A DNA stretch of 21,484 nt from an uncultured Ruminococcus sp. (GTDB lineage: Bacteria; Bacillota; Clostridia; Oscillospirales; Ruminococcaceae). Below, in pieces: positions 1 to 6,980 of this stretch. Within the stretch, counting starts at the first letter, position 1. Every line of letters starts with the position of its first letter. The stretch is taken from the NCBI GenBank assembly GCA_947175975.1, contig CAMWOX010000013.1, positions 1 through 21,484 of the forward strand, read 5' to 3'. The notes under the pieces are model-generated. The model was not told the origin of the DNA and ran no database searches. It saw only the letters and a program-made list of their open reading frames with translations. Made by a program: the position numbers and the translations under genes.

Positions 1-672
1 ATTGACACGTTCGACTGGGCGGAACGGCTGGCAATTGAAAAAATCTGCCGGGAGCATTCCACAGACGGAAGGATGCTCAAAGGCATTGAAGATTTCGGCT
101 ATGGCAAGGGCTGGCAGTATGAATGCGAATTAATCAGTGCGTTTCTGGACAGAACGGAGCAACTGATTTCTGCCGGAATCAATGTCGTGATCCTGGCACA
201 TGCCACGACAAAAAAAGTCACACTGCCAGAAGAAACGAGTGAATACGATCACTGGGAAATGAAATTAGGCAGCAAGACCACGAACAAGATCGCTCCATTA
301 TTGAAAGAATGGTCGGATATGACGCTGTTTCTGGCGTTTCAGACCAATATCACGGCAATTGACACGGACGGGAAAAAGCACAAGGCAACGAGTCAGAAAC
401 GTGTCATGTATACAACCAAAACAGCCTGGTGGGACGCAAAGAATCGCTTCGGCCTGCCGGAAAAACTGCCGCTTGATTTCAACAGCATTGCATCTGTTTT
501 CAACCGTAATCAGGCTGTCATCTGTGAAGAATGCAGGCAGGAAATTCAGCCTGCTGATAAGTATTCACCGGAACAGATCGCAGCACTCACACACAAAAAA
601 TATCACAGAAATCTGTGCTGGAATTGTGCAATCAAGGCAAAGGAGATGAAGCAGAATGCCGGAACTGCGTAA
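1..672 (+). CDS. Sak4-like phage ATPase (RecA/AAA type), 5' end missing
   Basis: The frame is open from the first base, so the start and the Walker A loop lie left of the window; 223 residues remain. The visible part opens with IDTFDW, which fits the Walker B strand of phage nucleotide-binding proteins (AAA_24 / Sak4 group). It continues with GYGKGWQYE and INVVILAHATTKK, a strand ending in a conserved His region, then LKEWSDMTLFL. These blocks occur in this order in Sak4-like single-strand annealing ATPases, which promote phage recombination together with an SSB. The last 50 residues hold two CxxC pairs (CEEC and CWNC), a probable zinc ribbon. Its 3' end overlaps the helicase start by 17 bases, and helicase, nuclease and SSB-like genes follow, which supports a recombination role. 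The family call rests on remembered motifs; the missing Walker A leaves some doubt. Confidence 0.72.
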   Translation: MDTFDWAERLAIEKICREHSTDGRMLKGIEDFGYGKGWQYECELISAFLDRTEQLISAGINVVILAHATTKKVTLPEETSEYDHWEMKLGSKTTNKIAPLLKEWSDMTLFLAFQTNITAIDTDGKKHKATSQKRVMYTTKTAWWDAKNRFGLPEKLPLDFNSIASVFNRNQAVICEECRQEIQPADKYSPEQIAALTHKKYHRNLCWNCAIKAKEMKQNAGTA

Positions 673-2002
673 TTATCAGGAAGACCTGATCCGGAAAACG
701 CAGAAATCCTGGCAAACAGGACACAAAGCACCCTGCATTGTATTACCCTGCGGCGGCGGCAAATCCGTTGTGGTTGCTGAAATTTCAAAACGCACTACCC
801 GGAACAGGCGGCAAGTTTTGTTTCTGGTACACCGCAAAGAATTGTGCGAGCAGATTTTACGGACGTTTTCCTGGTGGGGTGTGGATATGTCACTGTGTGA
901 TGTCATGATGGTGCAGACGGCGTCCAGGCGACTTGAGAAACTGCATCCGCCGAATCTGATTATCACAGATGAAAATCATCACAGTAAGGCGAGTACTTAC
1001 CGAAAAATCTATGAGAAATTCCCGAAAGCTTACCGGGTAGGCGTGACGGCAACACCCGTCCGCCTGGACGGTTCCGGACTGATTGATGTCAATGATGATC
1101 TGATTACCGGCGTTTCTGCAAAATGGCTGATTCAGAATCAGCATCTTGCACCGTATACCTACTATGCACCAGATTTTATTGATTTATCCGGCATCAAGAT
1201 CAATCGGGGCGAATACGATACTAAATCGGCAGAGATGGTGATGGACAAGCCAAAAATTCATGGTAATATTATTAAATATTATCAGAAATTTGCCGGAAAT
1301 CAGAAAGCAATCTGTTACTGCATTTCTATCCGGCATTCTATGAAAATGGCAGAAATTTTCAAAGCAAACGGAATCCCGGCGGCACATATCGACGGTGAAA
1401 CACCGAAAGACCAGCGATCACAGATCATTGACGATTTCCGGAAAGGCAAAATCCAGATTCTGTGTAATGTCGATCTGATTTCTGAGGGTTTTGACGTTCC
1501 GGACTGTGGCTGTGTGATCATGTTAAGACCGACAAAATCCTTGACGCTGTACATTCAGCAGTCCATGCGGTGCATGAGATACAGACTCAACAAAAAAGCC
1601 GTGATTCTAGATCATGTGGGCAATTATGCAAGGTTCGGAATGCCGGATGATGACCGGGAATGGACGCTTGCCGGCAAGCCGAAAAAGACAGGAAACCAGG
1701 AAGAAAAAGAGATTTCTGCATTGCAATGCAAAGAATGTTTTGCCGTATTTCAGCCGAAACCCGGACAAAATCCAGTGATATGTCCCTACTGTGGGTATCA
1801 GTTCCCGGTCAAAATTGTGGAAAGAAACGATCCTGAAACGGATGAGACCACAGAAATCAAGAAAATCGAGGGATTTCATTTCGATATCAAACCGTTATCA
1901 GCATGCAACAGTTATGCAGATTTGTTGGAATATGCACAAAAACACGGCTACAAAAGGGGCTGGGCATGGTATCAGGCAAGAGAGCGAGGGTTTCTAGCAT
2001 GA
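656..2002 (+). CDS. Superfamily II DNA helicase (DEAD/DEAH type) with C-terminal zinc finger
   Basis: A 448-residue ATP-dependent helicase or translocase, probably acting in phage DNA replication or recombination. Walker A is CGGGKS at residues 32-37. The Walker B/motif II is DENHH at about 105-109, a variant of DEAD/DEAH. Motif III is VTATP at about 130, motif V is LISEGFDVPD near 275-284, and motif VI is QQSMRCMRY near 300-310 with the arginine fingers. A four-cysteine zinc finger follows at C358, C361, C376 and C379. The layout matches phage YprA/ResIII-like helicases found beside Sak4 and VRR-NUC genes. The start ATG overlaps the previous gene and has AAGGAG about ten bases upstream. The stop overlaps the next start as ATGA, so the two genes are probably translationally coupled. 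Confidence 0.9.
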   Translation: MPELRNYQEDLIRKTQKSWQTGHKAPCIVLPCGGGKSVVVAEISKRTTRNRRQVLFLVHRKELCEQILRTFSWWGVDMSLCDVMMVQTASRRLEKLHPPNLIITDENHHSKASTYRKIYEKFPKAYRVGVTATPVRLDGSGLIDVNDDLITGVSAKWLIQNQHLAPYTYYAPDFIDLSGIKINRGEYDTKSAEMVMDKPKIHGNIIKYYQKFAGNQKAICYCISIRHSMKMAEIFKANGIPAAHIDGETPKDQRSQIIDDFRKGKIQILCNVDLISEGFDVPDCGCVIMLRPTKSLTLYIQQSMRCMRYRLNKKAVILDHVGNYARFGMPDDDREWTLAGKPKKTGNQEEKEISALQCKECFAVFQPKPGQNPVICPYCGYQFPVKIVERNDPETDETTEIKKIEGFHFDIKPLSACNSYADLLEYAQKHGYKRGWAWYQARERGFLA

Positions 2003-2313
2003 CGGAAGAACATAAAATTATGTTGGAAATCATGGCGGCAATTTCCCCGGAATGTGTGATTTTCCGGACGAATGTCGGCAGAGGATTCACACCGGATGGC
2101 AGATATTTCAGCACTGGTGTTCCGGCAGGCTATTCCGATCTGAATGGACACAGGAAATCTGACGGACGGGCGGTCTATATCGAAGTCAAGACCAAGTCCG
2201 GCAGAGTGTCCAAAAAACAGCAGCATTTCATTGACCATATGCGGGAAACCGGCGCAATTGCCGGTGTATGCAGAAGTGTTGATGATGCAATAAATTTAAT
2301 TCAATCAAAATAA
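1999..2313 (+). CDS. VRR-NUC domain nuclease
   Basis: A 104-residue protein that matches the stand-alone VRR-NUC fold, a PD-(D/E)xK-type nuclease common in phage replication modules and thought to cut branched or flap DNA. The visible core is GYSDLNG (acidic residue), YIEVKTKSGR (the ExK catalytic pair) and KKQQHFIDHM, followed by GAIAGVCRSVDDA, the usual closing strand and helix. The ATG at 1999 forms an ATGA overlap with the helicase stop, and a purine-rich GAGCGAGGG lies just upstream. An upstream in-frame ATG at 1903 would overlap the helicase by 100 bases, has no ribosome site, and would add a tail foreign to the family, so I reject it. The helicase-nuclease pair is a standard phage arrangement. 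Confidence 0.88.
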   Translation: MTEEHKIMLEIMAAISPECVIFRTNVGRGFTPDGRYFSTGVPAGYSDLNGHRKSDGRAVYIEVKTKSGRVSKKQQHFIDHMRETGAIAGVCRSVDDAINLIQSK

Positions 2314-2317
2314 TTTT

Positions 2318-2323
2318 AGGAGG
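2318..2323 (+). promoter_or_regulatory. Ribosome binding site deciding the start of the DUF669-type gene
   Basis: AGGAGG lies only two bases before the ATG at 2326 but eight bases before the in-frame ATG at 2332. The second spacing is the productive one, so the protein should start MAFNFS. Confidence 0.75.
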
Positions 2324-2331
2324 AAATGACA

Positions 2332-2910
2332 ATGGCATTCAATTTCAGTAATAAGCCCGAGGCAACGAGTTTTGAACAGATCCCGGAGGGCGACTATGAA
2401 GTATTCGTGGAAAAGGCAGAGGAACGTCCCACAAAATCCGGCAGGATGCAACTCAGCATTCAATTGAGAATCCGTGATGATGTCGAGCAGGCTTGCAAGA
2501 AACGCATGCTGTTTCTGAATATTTTTCAGAAAACACCGGAAAAGCTGACAGACGCAGACAGACAAGTGGAGAATTACAATTATAATCATCTCTACCACTT
2601 GTTGGATATGACCGGAATCCTGAGATCCGGAAAAAGTTTTGACAGCATGGCAGACATTTGCCGTCTGCTTGCGGGCTGTGAAATGCGTGTGACGGTCTAC
2701 TACGAAAACTGGAACGGCAGATTGCAGGAAAGAATTGATCCACTGAAAGGTGTTCATGAATCTGATCCGGATTACAGCACACCGCCGGCAAGCCCTGCCT
2801 ACTCTGCACCACCATCCTATCAGCCACCTCAGCCGCCTGTCAATCCGGCTCCGGCAACGGGATTTGATGACTTTGAGGATCTTCCCAGTGATGATGATCT
2901 GCCGTTTTAA
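2332..2910 (+). CDS. DUF669-type phage protein with SSB-like acidic C-terminal tip
   Basis: A 192-residue protein of the DUF669 type, by the N-terminal pattern (FNFSNKPEAT, IPEGDYEVFVEKAEE, a beta-rich middle with MQLSIQLRIRDD). These proteins sit beside Sak4 and primase genes and are thought to bind single-stranded DNA or accompany the annealing ATPase. The last quarter is a Pro/Ser/Tyr-rich flexible linker (about residues 142-176) that ends in an acidic tip, DDDLPF. Cellular SSB proteins end almost identically (DDDIPF), and that tip docks their partner proteins. I infer that this is the phage SSB, binding the helicase, nuclease or primase through its tail. The binding domain itself is assigned only by context. 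An intergenic hairpin follows its stop. Confidence 0.75.
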   Translation: MAFNFSNKPEATSFEQIPEGDYEVFVEKAEERPTKSGRMQLSIQLRIRDDVEQACKKRMLFLNIFQKTPEKLTDADRQVENYNYNHLYHLLDMTGILRSGKSFDSMADICRLLAGCEMRVTVYYENWNGRLQERIDPLKGVHESDPDYSTPPASPAYSAPPSYQPPQPPVNPAPATGFDDFEDLPSDDDLPF

Positions 2911-2917
2911 TCATCCG

Positions 2918-2951
2918 CAATCCGGAGAATGGTTTTCCATTCTCCGGATTG
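2918..2951 (+). terminator. Perfect 15-bp hairpin between SSB-like gene and primase (possible terminator or attenuator)
   Basis: The arms at 2918-2932 and 2937-2951 are exact reverse complements around a TTTT loop. The 3' flank is GATGTGATTTC and then AT-rich, without an immediate U-run, so it is not a textbook intrinsic terminator. It could be a weak terminator, an RNA-processing site, or a 3' end stabiliser that separates SSB-like from primase expression. The primase ribosome site begins about 25 bases downstream. Confidence 0.5.
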
Positions 2952-2991
2952 ATGTGATTTCAAAAATATTTTATTTAGGAGAGGGTTCATC

Positions 2992-5343
2992 ATGTACGAA
3001 TATATTCCAGACGAATTAAAAAAATTGAAAAACTGGGTCTGCTGGAAAGGTGTCCCGGACAAAAATGCCCATTCCGGTGTGACAAAAATTCCAATTGATC
3101 CGAAAACAGGCTACGAGGCGGAAAGCAACAATCCTGAGACATGGGCAGATTTTGACACAGCGGAACGGGTTTCACGGGATTATGCCGGAATCGGTTTCAT
3201 GTTCGGCGGCTCTGGCTATTTCGGGGTGGATCTGGATGACATGGATGACGCACTGAAAGCCTGTGAAAACGGCGATTTTGATAACATTATTGGCGAATTT
3301 GTCAACGCCCTGGACAGCTATACCGAGTGGAGTCAGTCTGCAAAGGGCATTCATATCATCTGCAAGGGGAGTTTACCACCCGGCGGACGGAAGAAAAAAC
3401 CTATTGAAATGTACGATTCCGGGCGATTTTTCGTCATGTCCGGGAATGCGATTTCTGATTGTGAAGTGATTCCTGACCGGACGGAAGAAATCAAGCCGTT
3501 ACATGCGAAATATCTGGGATCTGTTGCGGATTGCGAAGAACCTGACAATCAGCTCCGGATCTCGGAAATCCCGGAAATTCCGGAGATTCCCGATAATCCC
3601 GATTTGACTGTCCAGGAAATTATTGCAAAGGCAATGCGGAATGAGAAATTTGCAAATCTGTATTCCGGTGATTTTTCAGCATATCCCAGTCAATCCGAGG
3701 CGGATATGGCATTCTGTAGCATACTTGCATTCTGGTGTGCAAAAGATACATCCAAGATGGACGAGATCTATCGCAGTTCCGGGCTGATGCGTCCGAAATG
3801 GGACAGAAAACAATCCGGCTCGACTTATGGCGCATTGACGCTCCAGAAAGCCGTTGACACCTGCAAAGACTGCTACAATCCAGGCAGTGGCATAACTATC
3901 CCAGACAGGAGTCTGACAATCGGCGGCAAGTCAGCTCCCGGTGATTCGAATACGGAGACGCCGACTGCCAAAGCCAGACCTGTCGGAAAGATGTACAAAT
4001 TTGATGATACCGGCAATGCGGAACGGCTGTTTGATATGTACGGCGATATTTTCCGGTATTTTTACACAGAACACAAATATTTGTACTATATCAATGGAAA
4101 ATGGCATTTTGACAATATCGGCTATGAACGCAGAATTGCAGACGCTGTGATCAATGCCATGGAACAGGATGTTAATTTATACGCAGATGATGAAAAAATC
4201 CTGAAACAGTTTCAGAAACATGTCACAAAGTCCAGAAATTTCATTCCGAAGTCAAACATGCTCAAAGAAGCACAGCATTATGCACCGGTTCTGCCGGAAA
4301 TGCTCGACCGCAACAAAACCATCATCGGCGTCCGAAACGGCATTCTTGATCTGAGAACCGGAAAATTAAAGCCACATGATAAAAATGCTTTTCTCACAAA
4401 ACAAATTGCCCTGGATTACAATCCGAATGCTCCAAAGCCTGTATTATGGTTGAAATTCCTGGATGATATTTTTCAAGGTGATCAAGAATTAATCCGGTAT
4501 ATCCAGAAAGCAATCGGCTATTCTCTGACGGGATCTACACAAGAGCAGTGTGCTTTTTTCCTGTACGGCACAGGCAATAACGGAAAATCAACATTTTTGG
4601 AGCTGATCCGGAGTATTATGGGCGATTACGCAAATAACATCCAACCGGAGACGATCATGGTGAAACAGAAAGCCGGCAATTCCCAGACTTCTGACATTGC
4701 CAGATTAAAGGGTGCAAGGATGGTGACCAGCTCCGAAACAAACGAAAATGTTCGACTCAATGAGGCGTTGTTGAAACAGATGACCGGCGGCGATATTATG
4801 ACTGTCCGCAAGCTGTATTGTGAGGAGTTTGAATTTTCTCCGGAATTTAAAATCTGGATGGCAACCAATCACAAACCTGTGATCAGGGGAACAGATACGG
4901 GCATCTGGAGACGTGTCCACATGATCCCGTTCAATGCCTGCATTCCGGCGAACAAAGTAGACAAACAGCTGAAATTCAAACTTGCAAAAGAATCCGGACA
5001 GATTTTCAAATGGATGGCAGACGGCTGTCTACTGTGGCAGGAAGAGGGCTTGGAGATGCCGAAAGTTGTCTATGACGCCGTGAAAGAATACCGGAGAGAA
5101 ATGGATGTGATCGGCACGTTCCTGAATGCTTGCTGTACGGTAGGTTCTGGATCCGTGAAAGCCTCCCAGCTTTACGCTGTTTATTCAAAATGGTGTCAGG
5201 AAAACGGTGAGTATTGTTTCCCGAATAGTAAATTTGGAAAAGAAATCTCTAAAAATTTCACAAAAGTAAAAAAGAAAGACAGCAATTATTACCAAGGTCT
5301 GGAATTGATTTCAGACTATACTCCTCTTACAGTTGGTCATTGA
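2992..5343 (+). CDS. Phage primase-helicase (PrimPol N-terminus, D5-type SF3 helicase C-terminus)
   Basis: A 783-residue replication protein that should lay primers and unwind DNA at the phage origin. Residues 1-180 look like a PrimPol domain: NWVCWKG near 14, the metal-binding acidic cluster VDLDD at 79-83, and SAKGIHI with S116 and H121 as the catalytic Ser/His pair. A flexible linker with Glu-Ile-Pro repeats follows near residues 191-199. The C-terminal half is a D5/P4-type superfamily III helicase: D5_N region (EMLDRNKTIIGVRNGILDL), Walker A GTGNNGKST at 526-534, a second block GARMVTSSE at 574-582, sensor region KIWMATNH and arginine region GIWRRVHMIPF. It ends in a winged-helix-like segment (YAVYSKWCQENG). 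Ribosome site TAGGAGAGGG lies about ten bases before ATG. The gap that follows is a candidate origin. Confidence 0.92.
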   Translation: MYEYIPDELKKLKNWVCWKGVPDKNAHSGVTKIPIDPKTGYEAESNNPETWADFDTAERVSRDYAGIGFMFGGSGYFGVDLDDMDDALKACENGDFDNIIGEFVNALDSYTEWSQSAKGIHIICKGSLPPGGRKKKPIEMYDSGRFFVMSGNAISDCEVIPDRTEEIKPLHAKYLGSVADCEEPDNQLRISEIPEIPEIPDNPDLTVQEIIAKAMRNEKFANLYSGDFSAYPSQSEADMAFCSILAFWCAKDTSKMDEIYRSSGLMRPKWDRKQSGSTYGALTLQKAVDTCKDCYNPGSGITIPDRSLTIGGKSAPGDSNTETPTAKARPVGKMYKFDDTGNAERLFDMYGDIFRYFYTEHKYLYYINGKWHFDNIGYERRIADAVINAMEQDVNLYADDEKILKQFQKHVTKSRNFIPKSNMLKEAQHYAPVLPEMLDRNKTIIGVRNGILDLRTGKLKPHDKNAFLTKQIALDYNPNAPKPVLWLKFLDDIFQGDQELIRYIQKAIGYSLTGSTQEQCAFFLYGTGNNGKSTFLELIRSIMGDYANNIQPETIMVKQKAGNSQTSDIARLKGARMVTSSETNENVRLNEALLKQMTGGDIMTVRKLYCEEFEFSPEFKIWMATNHKPVIRGTDTGIWRRVHMIPFNACIPANKVDKQLKFKLAKESGQIFKWMADGCLLWQEEGLEMPKVVYDAVKEYRREMDVIGTFLNACCTVGSGSVKASQLYAVYSKWCQENGEYCFPNSKFGKEISKNFTKVKKKDSNYYQGLELISDYTPLTVGH

Positions 5344-5352
5344 TTTTCAGAA

Positions 5353-5465
5353 GGTGGAAGGGTGGAAGGCTATGACTACCCATCGCATAAAAAATTGAAA
5401 ATTTAAAAATATGAAAAATTAAAAAATATAAAGAGGGTATATAGTACGCCCTCCACCCCTCCACC
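5353..5465. repeat. AT-rich spacer framed by 18-base inverted arms; candidate replication origin
   Basis: The left arm at 5353-5370 is purine-rich and is itself a tandem GGTGGAAG unit. The right arm at 5448-5465 is its reverse complement at 16 of 18 positions. Between them lie 77 bases, mostly A-runs of the form AAAAATTGAAAATTT and GAAAAATTAAAAAATA. No reading frame fills the gap between the primase stop at 5343 and the next ribosome site near 5473. An AT-rich unwinding tract beside repeats directly after a primase-helicase gene is typical of phage origins. The arms could instead fold as RNA. Function is inferred from layout only. Confidence 0.45.
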
Positions 5466-5487
5466 AATTCAGAAAGGAGCATGTTAC

Positions 5488-5913
5488 ATGATTCCAAAAA
5501 TTGAAAATTCTCTCCCGGATTTCTCTGATCCAGAAGTATTCCGGTCGCTGGAAAAGCAATCTTATGCTGGAACGCTGGATTACAAAGACTTCCCGCCTGT
5601 GGAATATCAATATTTTGCGGAACTCCGGGCAATCTACTATGCGTTCAAATTTGAAGACTTGGAAAAATCCGAGGCGGAACGACGCAAGAAACGGCTGCAT
5701 TCCCGTTATGAGAACGAACGGCACAAAGCGGATCTTGCTAAGCAGGCGATCCGGGAATGGAACGACTGCATCCGAAAGTCAGATTTGCTCCGGAGTGAAA
5801 TTGGAAAATCGTCTAATCCTGTGGAAAAATACCGGCTTGCTGTGCAGTGCATCGGCGCAATGACCGGTGATGAAGTGTTTACCAGAACCGAAATTGAAAA
5901 ACTAGAATCCTGA
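5488..5913 (+). CDS. Uncharacterised charged phage protein
   Basis: I do not recognise a family for this 141-residue protein. It starts at an ATG with GAAAGGAG about ten bases upstream. The N-terminal third has aromatic and proline-rich stretches (DYKDFPPVEYQYFAELRAIYYAF). The middle (about residues 52-92) is a highly charged, probably helical or coiled-coil segment with many Lys, Arg and Glu. There is no signal peptide, membrane segment or clear catalytic motif. It lies between the primase and the late-regulator gene and is 14 bases from the latter, so it is probably co-transcribed with it. It could be a transcription-module accessory or a small DNA-binding protein, but nothing in the sequence settles this. 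Confidence 0.75.
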   Translation: MIPKIENSLPDFSDPEVFRSLEKQSYAGTLDYKDFPPVEYQYFAELRAIYYAFKFEDLEKSEAERRKKRLHSRYENERHKADLAKQAIREWNDCIRKSDLLRSEIGKSSNPVEKYRLAVQCIGAMTGDEVFTRTEIEKLES

Positions 5914-5927
5914 AAGGAGAATCCTAC

Positions 5928-6353
5928 ATGACAGCAGAACAGAACCGCAAAATCAGATGGCTGGAACGTGCCAGGGATGCCGAGCGGAAAGCACAGGCAC
6001 TGGAAGCCAAGCGACAGTGTGACAGCCATCTTGCACAACGGCTGAGTCGTTATGCCGGAATCAGCGGCAACAGCTCCGGCAACAGCACGGAAGATGCTCT
6101 GCTCCGGCTGATCGAAACGGAACACAGAGCAGAAGAACAGCTCCGGAAACTTGCACAGATCCGGGAAGAAATTACATCAGCAATTGAAAAAATTCCGGAT
6201 CTGGATCTACAAACAATTCTGATCTGGAAATACTTAAAATATTTGACGTTTGAGCAGATTGCTGATAAAATGCACTATTGCATTCGGAGTGTTAAAAATA
6301 AACATAAAACAGCGCTTGACAAACTTTGCATTGATTTGCACTCTGAAATGTGA
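5928..6353 (+). CDS. ArpU / sigma-70 region 4-like late transcription regulator
   Basis: A 141-residue protein with a long charged helical N-terminus and a C-terminal helix-turn-helix of sigma region 4 type. The key part is IEKIPDLDLQTILIWKYLKYLTFEQIADKMHYCIRSVKNKHKTAL (given here as separate blocks: IEKIPDLDLQTILIWKYL, then LTFEQIADKM, then SVKNKHKTAL) at about residues 87-132. It matches the pattern of ArpU-family and DUF1492-type phage regulators that sit just before the terminase genes and control late transcription. GAAAGGAG precedes the ATG. The last codons of the gene overlap the promoter for the next region, and a terminator lies beyond it, so the product may act on that promoter or on readthrough. 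The family call is good; whether it works as a sigma-like factor or an antiterminator is open. Confidence 0.8.
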   Translation: MTAEQNRKIRWLERARDAERKAQALEAKRQCDSHLAQRLSRYAGISGNSSGNSTEDALLRLIETEHRAEEQLRKLAQIREEITSAIEKIPDLDLQTILIWKYLKYLTFEQIADKMHYCIRSVKNKHKTALDKLCIDLHSEM

Positions 6354-6359
6354 TATAAT
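6331..6359 (+). promoter_or_regulatory. Strong sigma-A-type promoter, extended -10, at the end of the late regulator gene
   Basis: TTGATT at 6331-6336 and TATAAT at 6354-6359 are 17 bases apart, and TGA before the -10 box makes an extended -10 (TGnTATAAT). The predicted start is about A6366. The only gene immediately downstream is beyond a terminator. An upstream TTGACA at 6316 is too far away (32 bases) to be the -35 box. Confidence 0.8.
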
Positions 6360-6365
6360 AATAGC

Positions 6366-6462
6366 ATAGAAGAACGGCTGAAACTAAGTAATTCCTCTCT
6401 ATAGAATAAAATATTGCACAAGAGCATCTGATCAGAATCAGGTGCTTTTGTGTTATCTTTTT
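6366..6462 (+). ncRNA. Predicted short transcript between late promoter and terminator
   Basis: From the predicted start near 6366 to the U-run near 6462 the transcript would be about 97 nt. It has no convincing open frame with a ribosome site, and the last third is the terminator hairpin. It may be a small RNA in its own right, or only the leader of a late transcript that is stopped until the phage regulator allows readthrough, like the lambda pR'-derived leader RNA. Both ends are predictions. Confidence 0.5.
6417..6462 (+). terminator. Intrinsic terminator before the terminase genes
   Basis: The arms 6417-6432 and 6437-6452 pair over 16 positions, two of them G-U, around the loop CAGA. The sequence TTATCTTTTT follows directly. 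This is a strong Rho-independent terminator on the + strand. It lies between the extended -10 promoter and the ribosome site of the small terminase gene, so terminase expression from this promoter needs readthrough. Confidence 0.88.
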
Positions 6463-6478
6463 GCACTGAGGTGGTGAC

Positions 6479-6835
6479 GTGAACAATGAGAATTTAATTC
6501 CAATGAATCAGCGAACTGAGAGCGAACGACGAGAAATTGCAAAAAAAGGCGGCATTGCATCTGGGATCTCCCGGAGCTTCCGGAGTGCCACGAAGAAACG
6601 GCTGAGAGAGCATCCAGAACTGTTTGAAGAAATTATTACAATGTTAATAGAGAAGTCGCTAGACGGCGATCTGAAAGCATTTGAGTTAGTTCTGGAGCTG
6701 TCCGGAGAATCTCCGAAACAAATGGAACTGGCATTGAAGAAACGTGAGCTGAAACTCAAAGAACAGGCAATGCAGTCCGGTGCAACTGGTGAACAGGAAC
6801 TGCCAGCACTGCTGAAAGCACTGGAAGAAAACTGA
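6479..6835 (+). CDS. Small terminase subunit-like protein (KGG-type N-terminus)
   Basis: A 118-residue protein starting at GTG, with GAGGTGG four bases before it. The N-terminus carries NLIPMNQRTESERREIAKKGGIASG (split: NLIPMNQRT, then REIAKKGGIASG), a pattern shared by proteins encoded just before TerL in many Firmicute phages and often labelled small terminase or DUF5681-like. The rest is helical and charged, with two helices around residues 44-72 and a C-terminal coiled segment. The small terminase recognises the packaging site and feeds DNA to TerL. The role here rests mainly on position, as no clear DNA-binding domain is seen. It sits behind a terminator, and a 145-base AT-rich gap separates it from TerL. 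Confidence 0.6.
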   Translation: MNNENLIPMNQRTESERREIAKKGGIASGISRSFRSATKKRLREHPELFEEIITMLIEKSLDGDLKAFELVLELSGESPKQMELALKKRELKLKEQAMQSGATGEQELPALLKALEEN

Positions 6836-6980
6836 CAAAAAAAGTAAAAAAATAAACGGGTTTTTAATTATTGTACGTAAATTTGTGCGTAAAATTTTAA
6901 ATAGTCTCTAAAAATAGCTGTTTTTTCAAAATATTTTTTAATATCTTCTTAAAAGTATGCATTTCACTGGGGGAAACTGC
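6836..6980 (+). other. AT-rich gap between small and large terminase genes
   Basis: No gene fits here. The stretch is rich in A and T runs and holds two 11-base direct repeats (6871-6893). The packaging start site of many phages lies near the terminase genes, so this is a candidate. I see no consensus promoter and only a weak AAAC/GTTT hairpin near 6856. Confidence 0.4.
6871..6893. repeat. Tandem TTGTRCGTAAA direct repeats
   Basis: TTGTACGTAAA at 6871-6881 and TTGTGCGTAAA at 6883-6893 differ at one base and have a 12-base period. Two head-to-tail sites in an AT-rich gap between terminase genes suggest a protein-binding site, for example for the small terminase or the late regulator. This is inferred from layout. 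Confidence 0.5.

Noticed and set aside
1903..1998. Longer VRR-NUC start at 1903
   Set aside because: It overlaps the helicase gene by 100 bases and has no ribosome site; ATG 1999 has an ATGA overlap.
3540..3610. Repeated GAAATTCC/GAGATTCC units as a CRISPR-like or iteron array
   Set aside because: They encode Glu-Ile-Pro repeats of a linker in the primase, have no spacers, and a similar EIPEIP linker is coded near 21365.
6316..6321. TTGACA as -35 box for the TATAAT at 6354
   Set aside because: The spacing is 32 bases. TTGATT at 6331 gives the correct 17.
6850..6872. AAAC/GTTT hairpin near 6856 as a terminator
   Set aside because: The stem is only four bases with a two-base loop, which is too weak.
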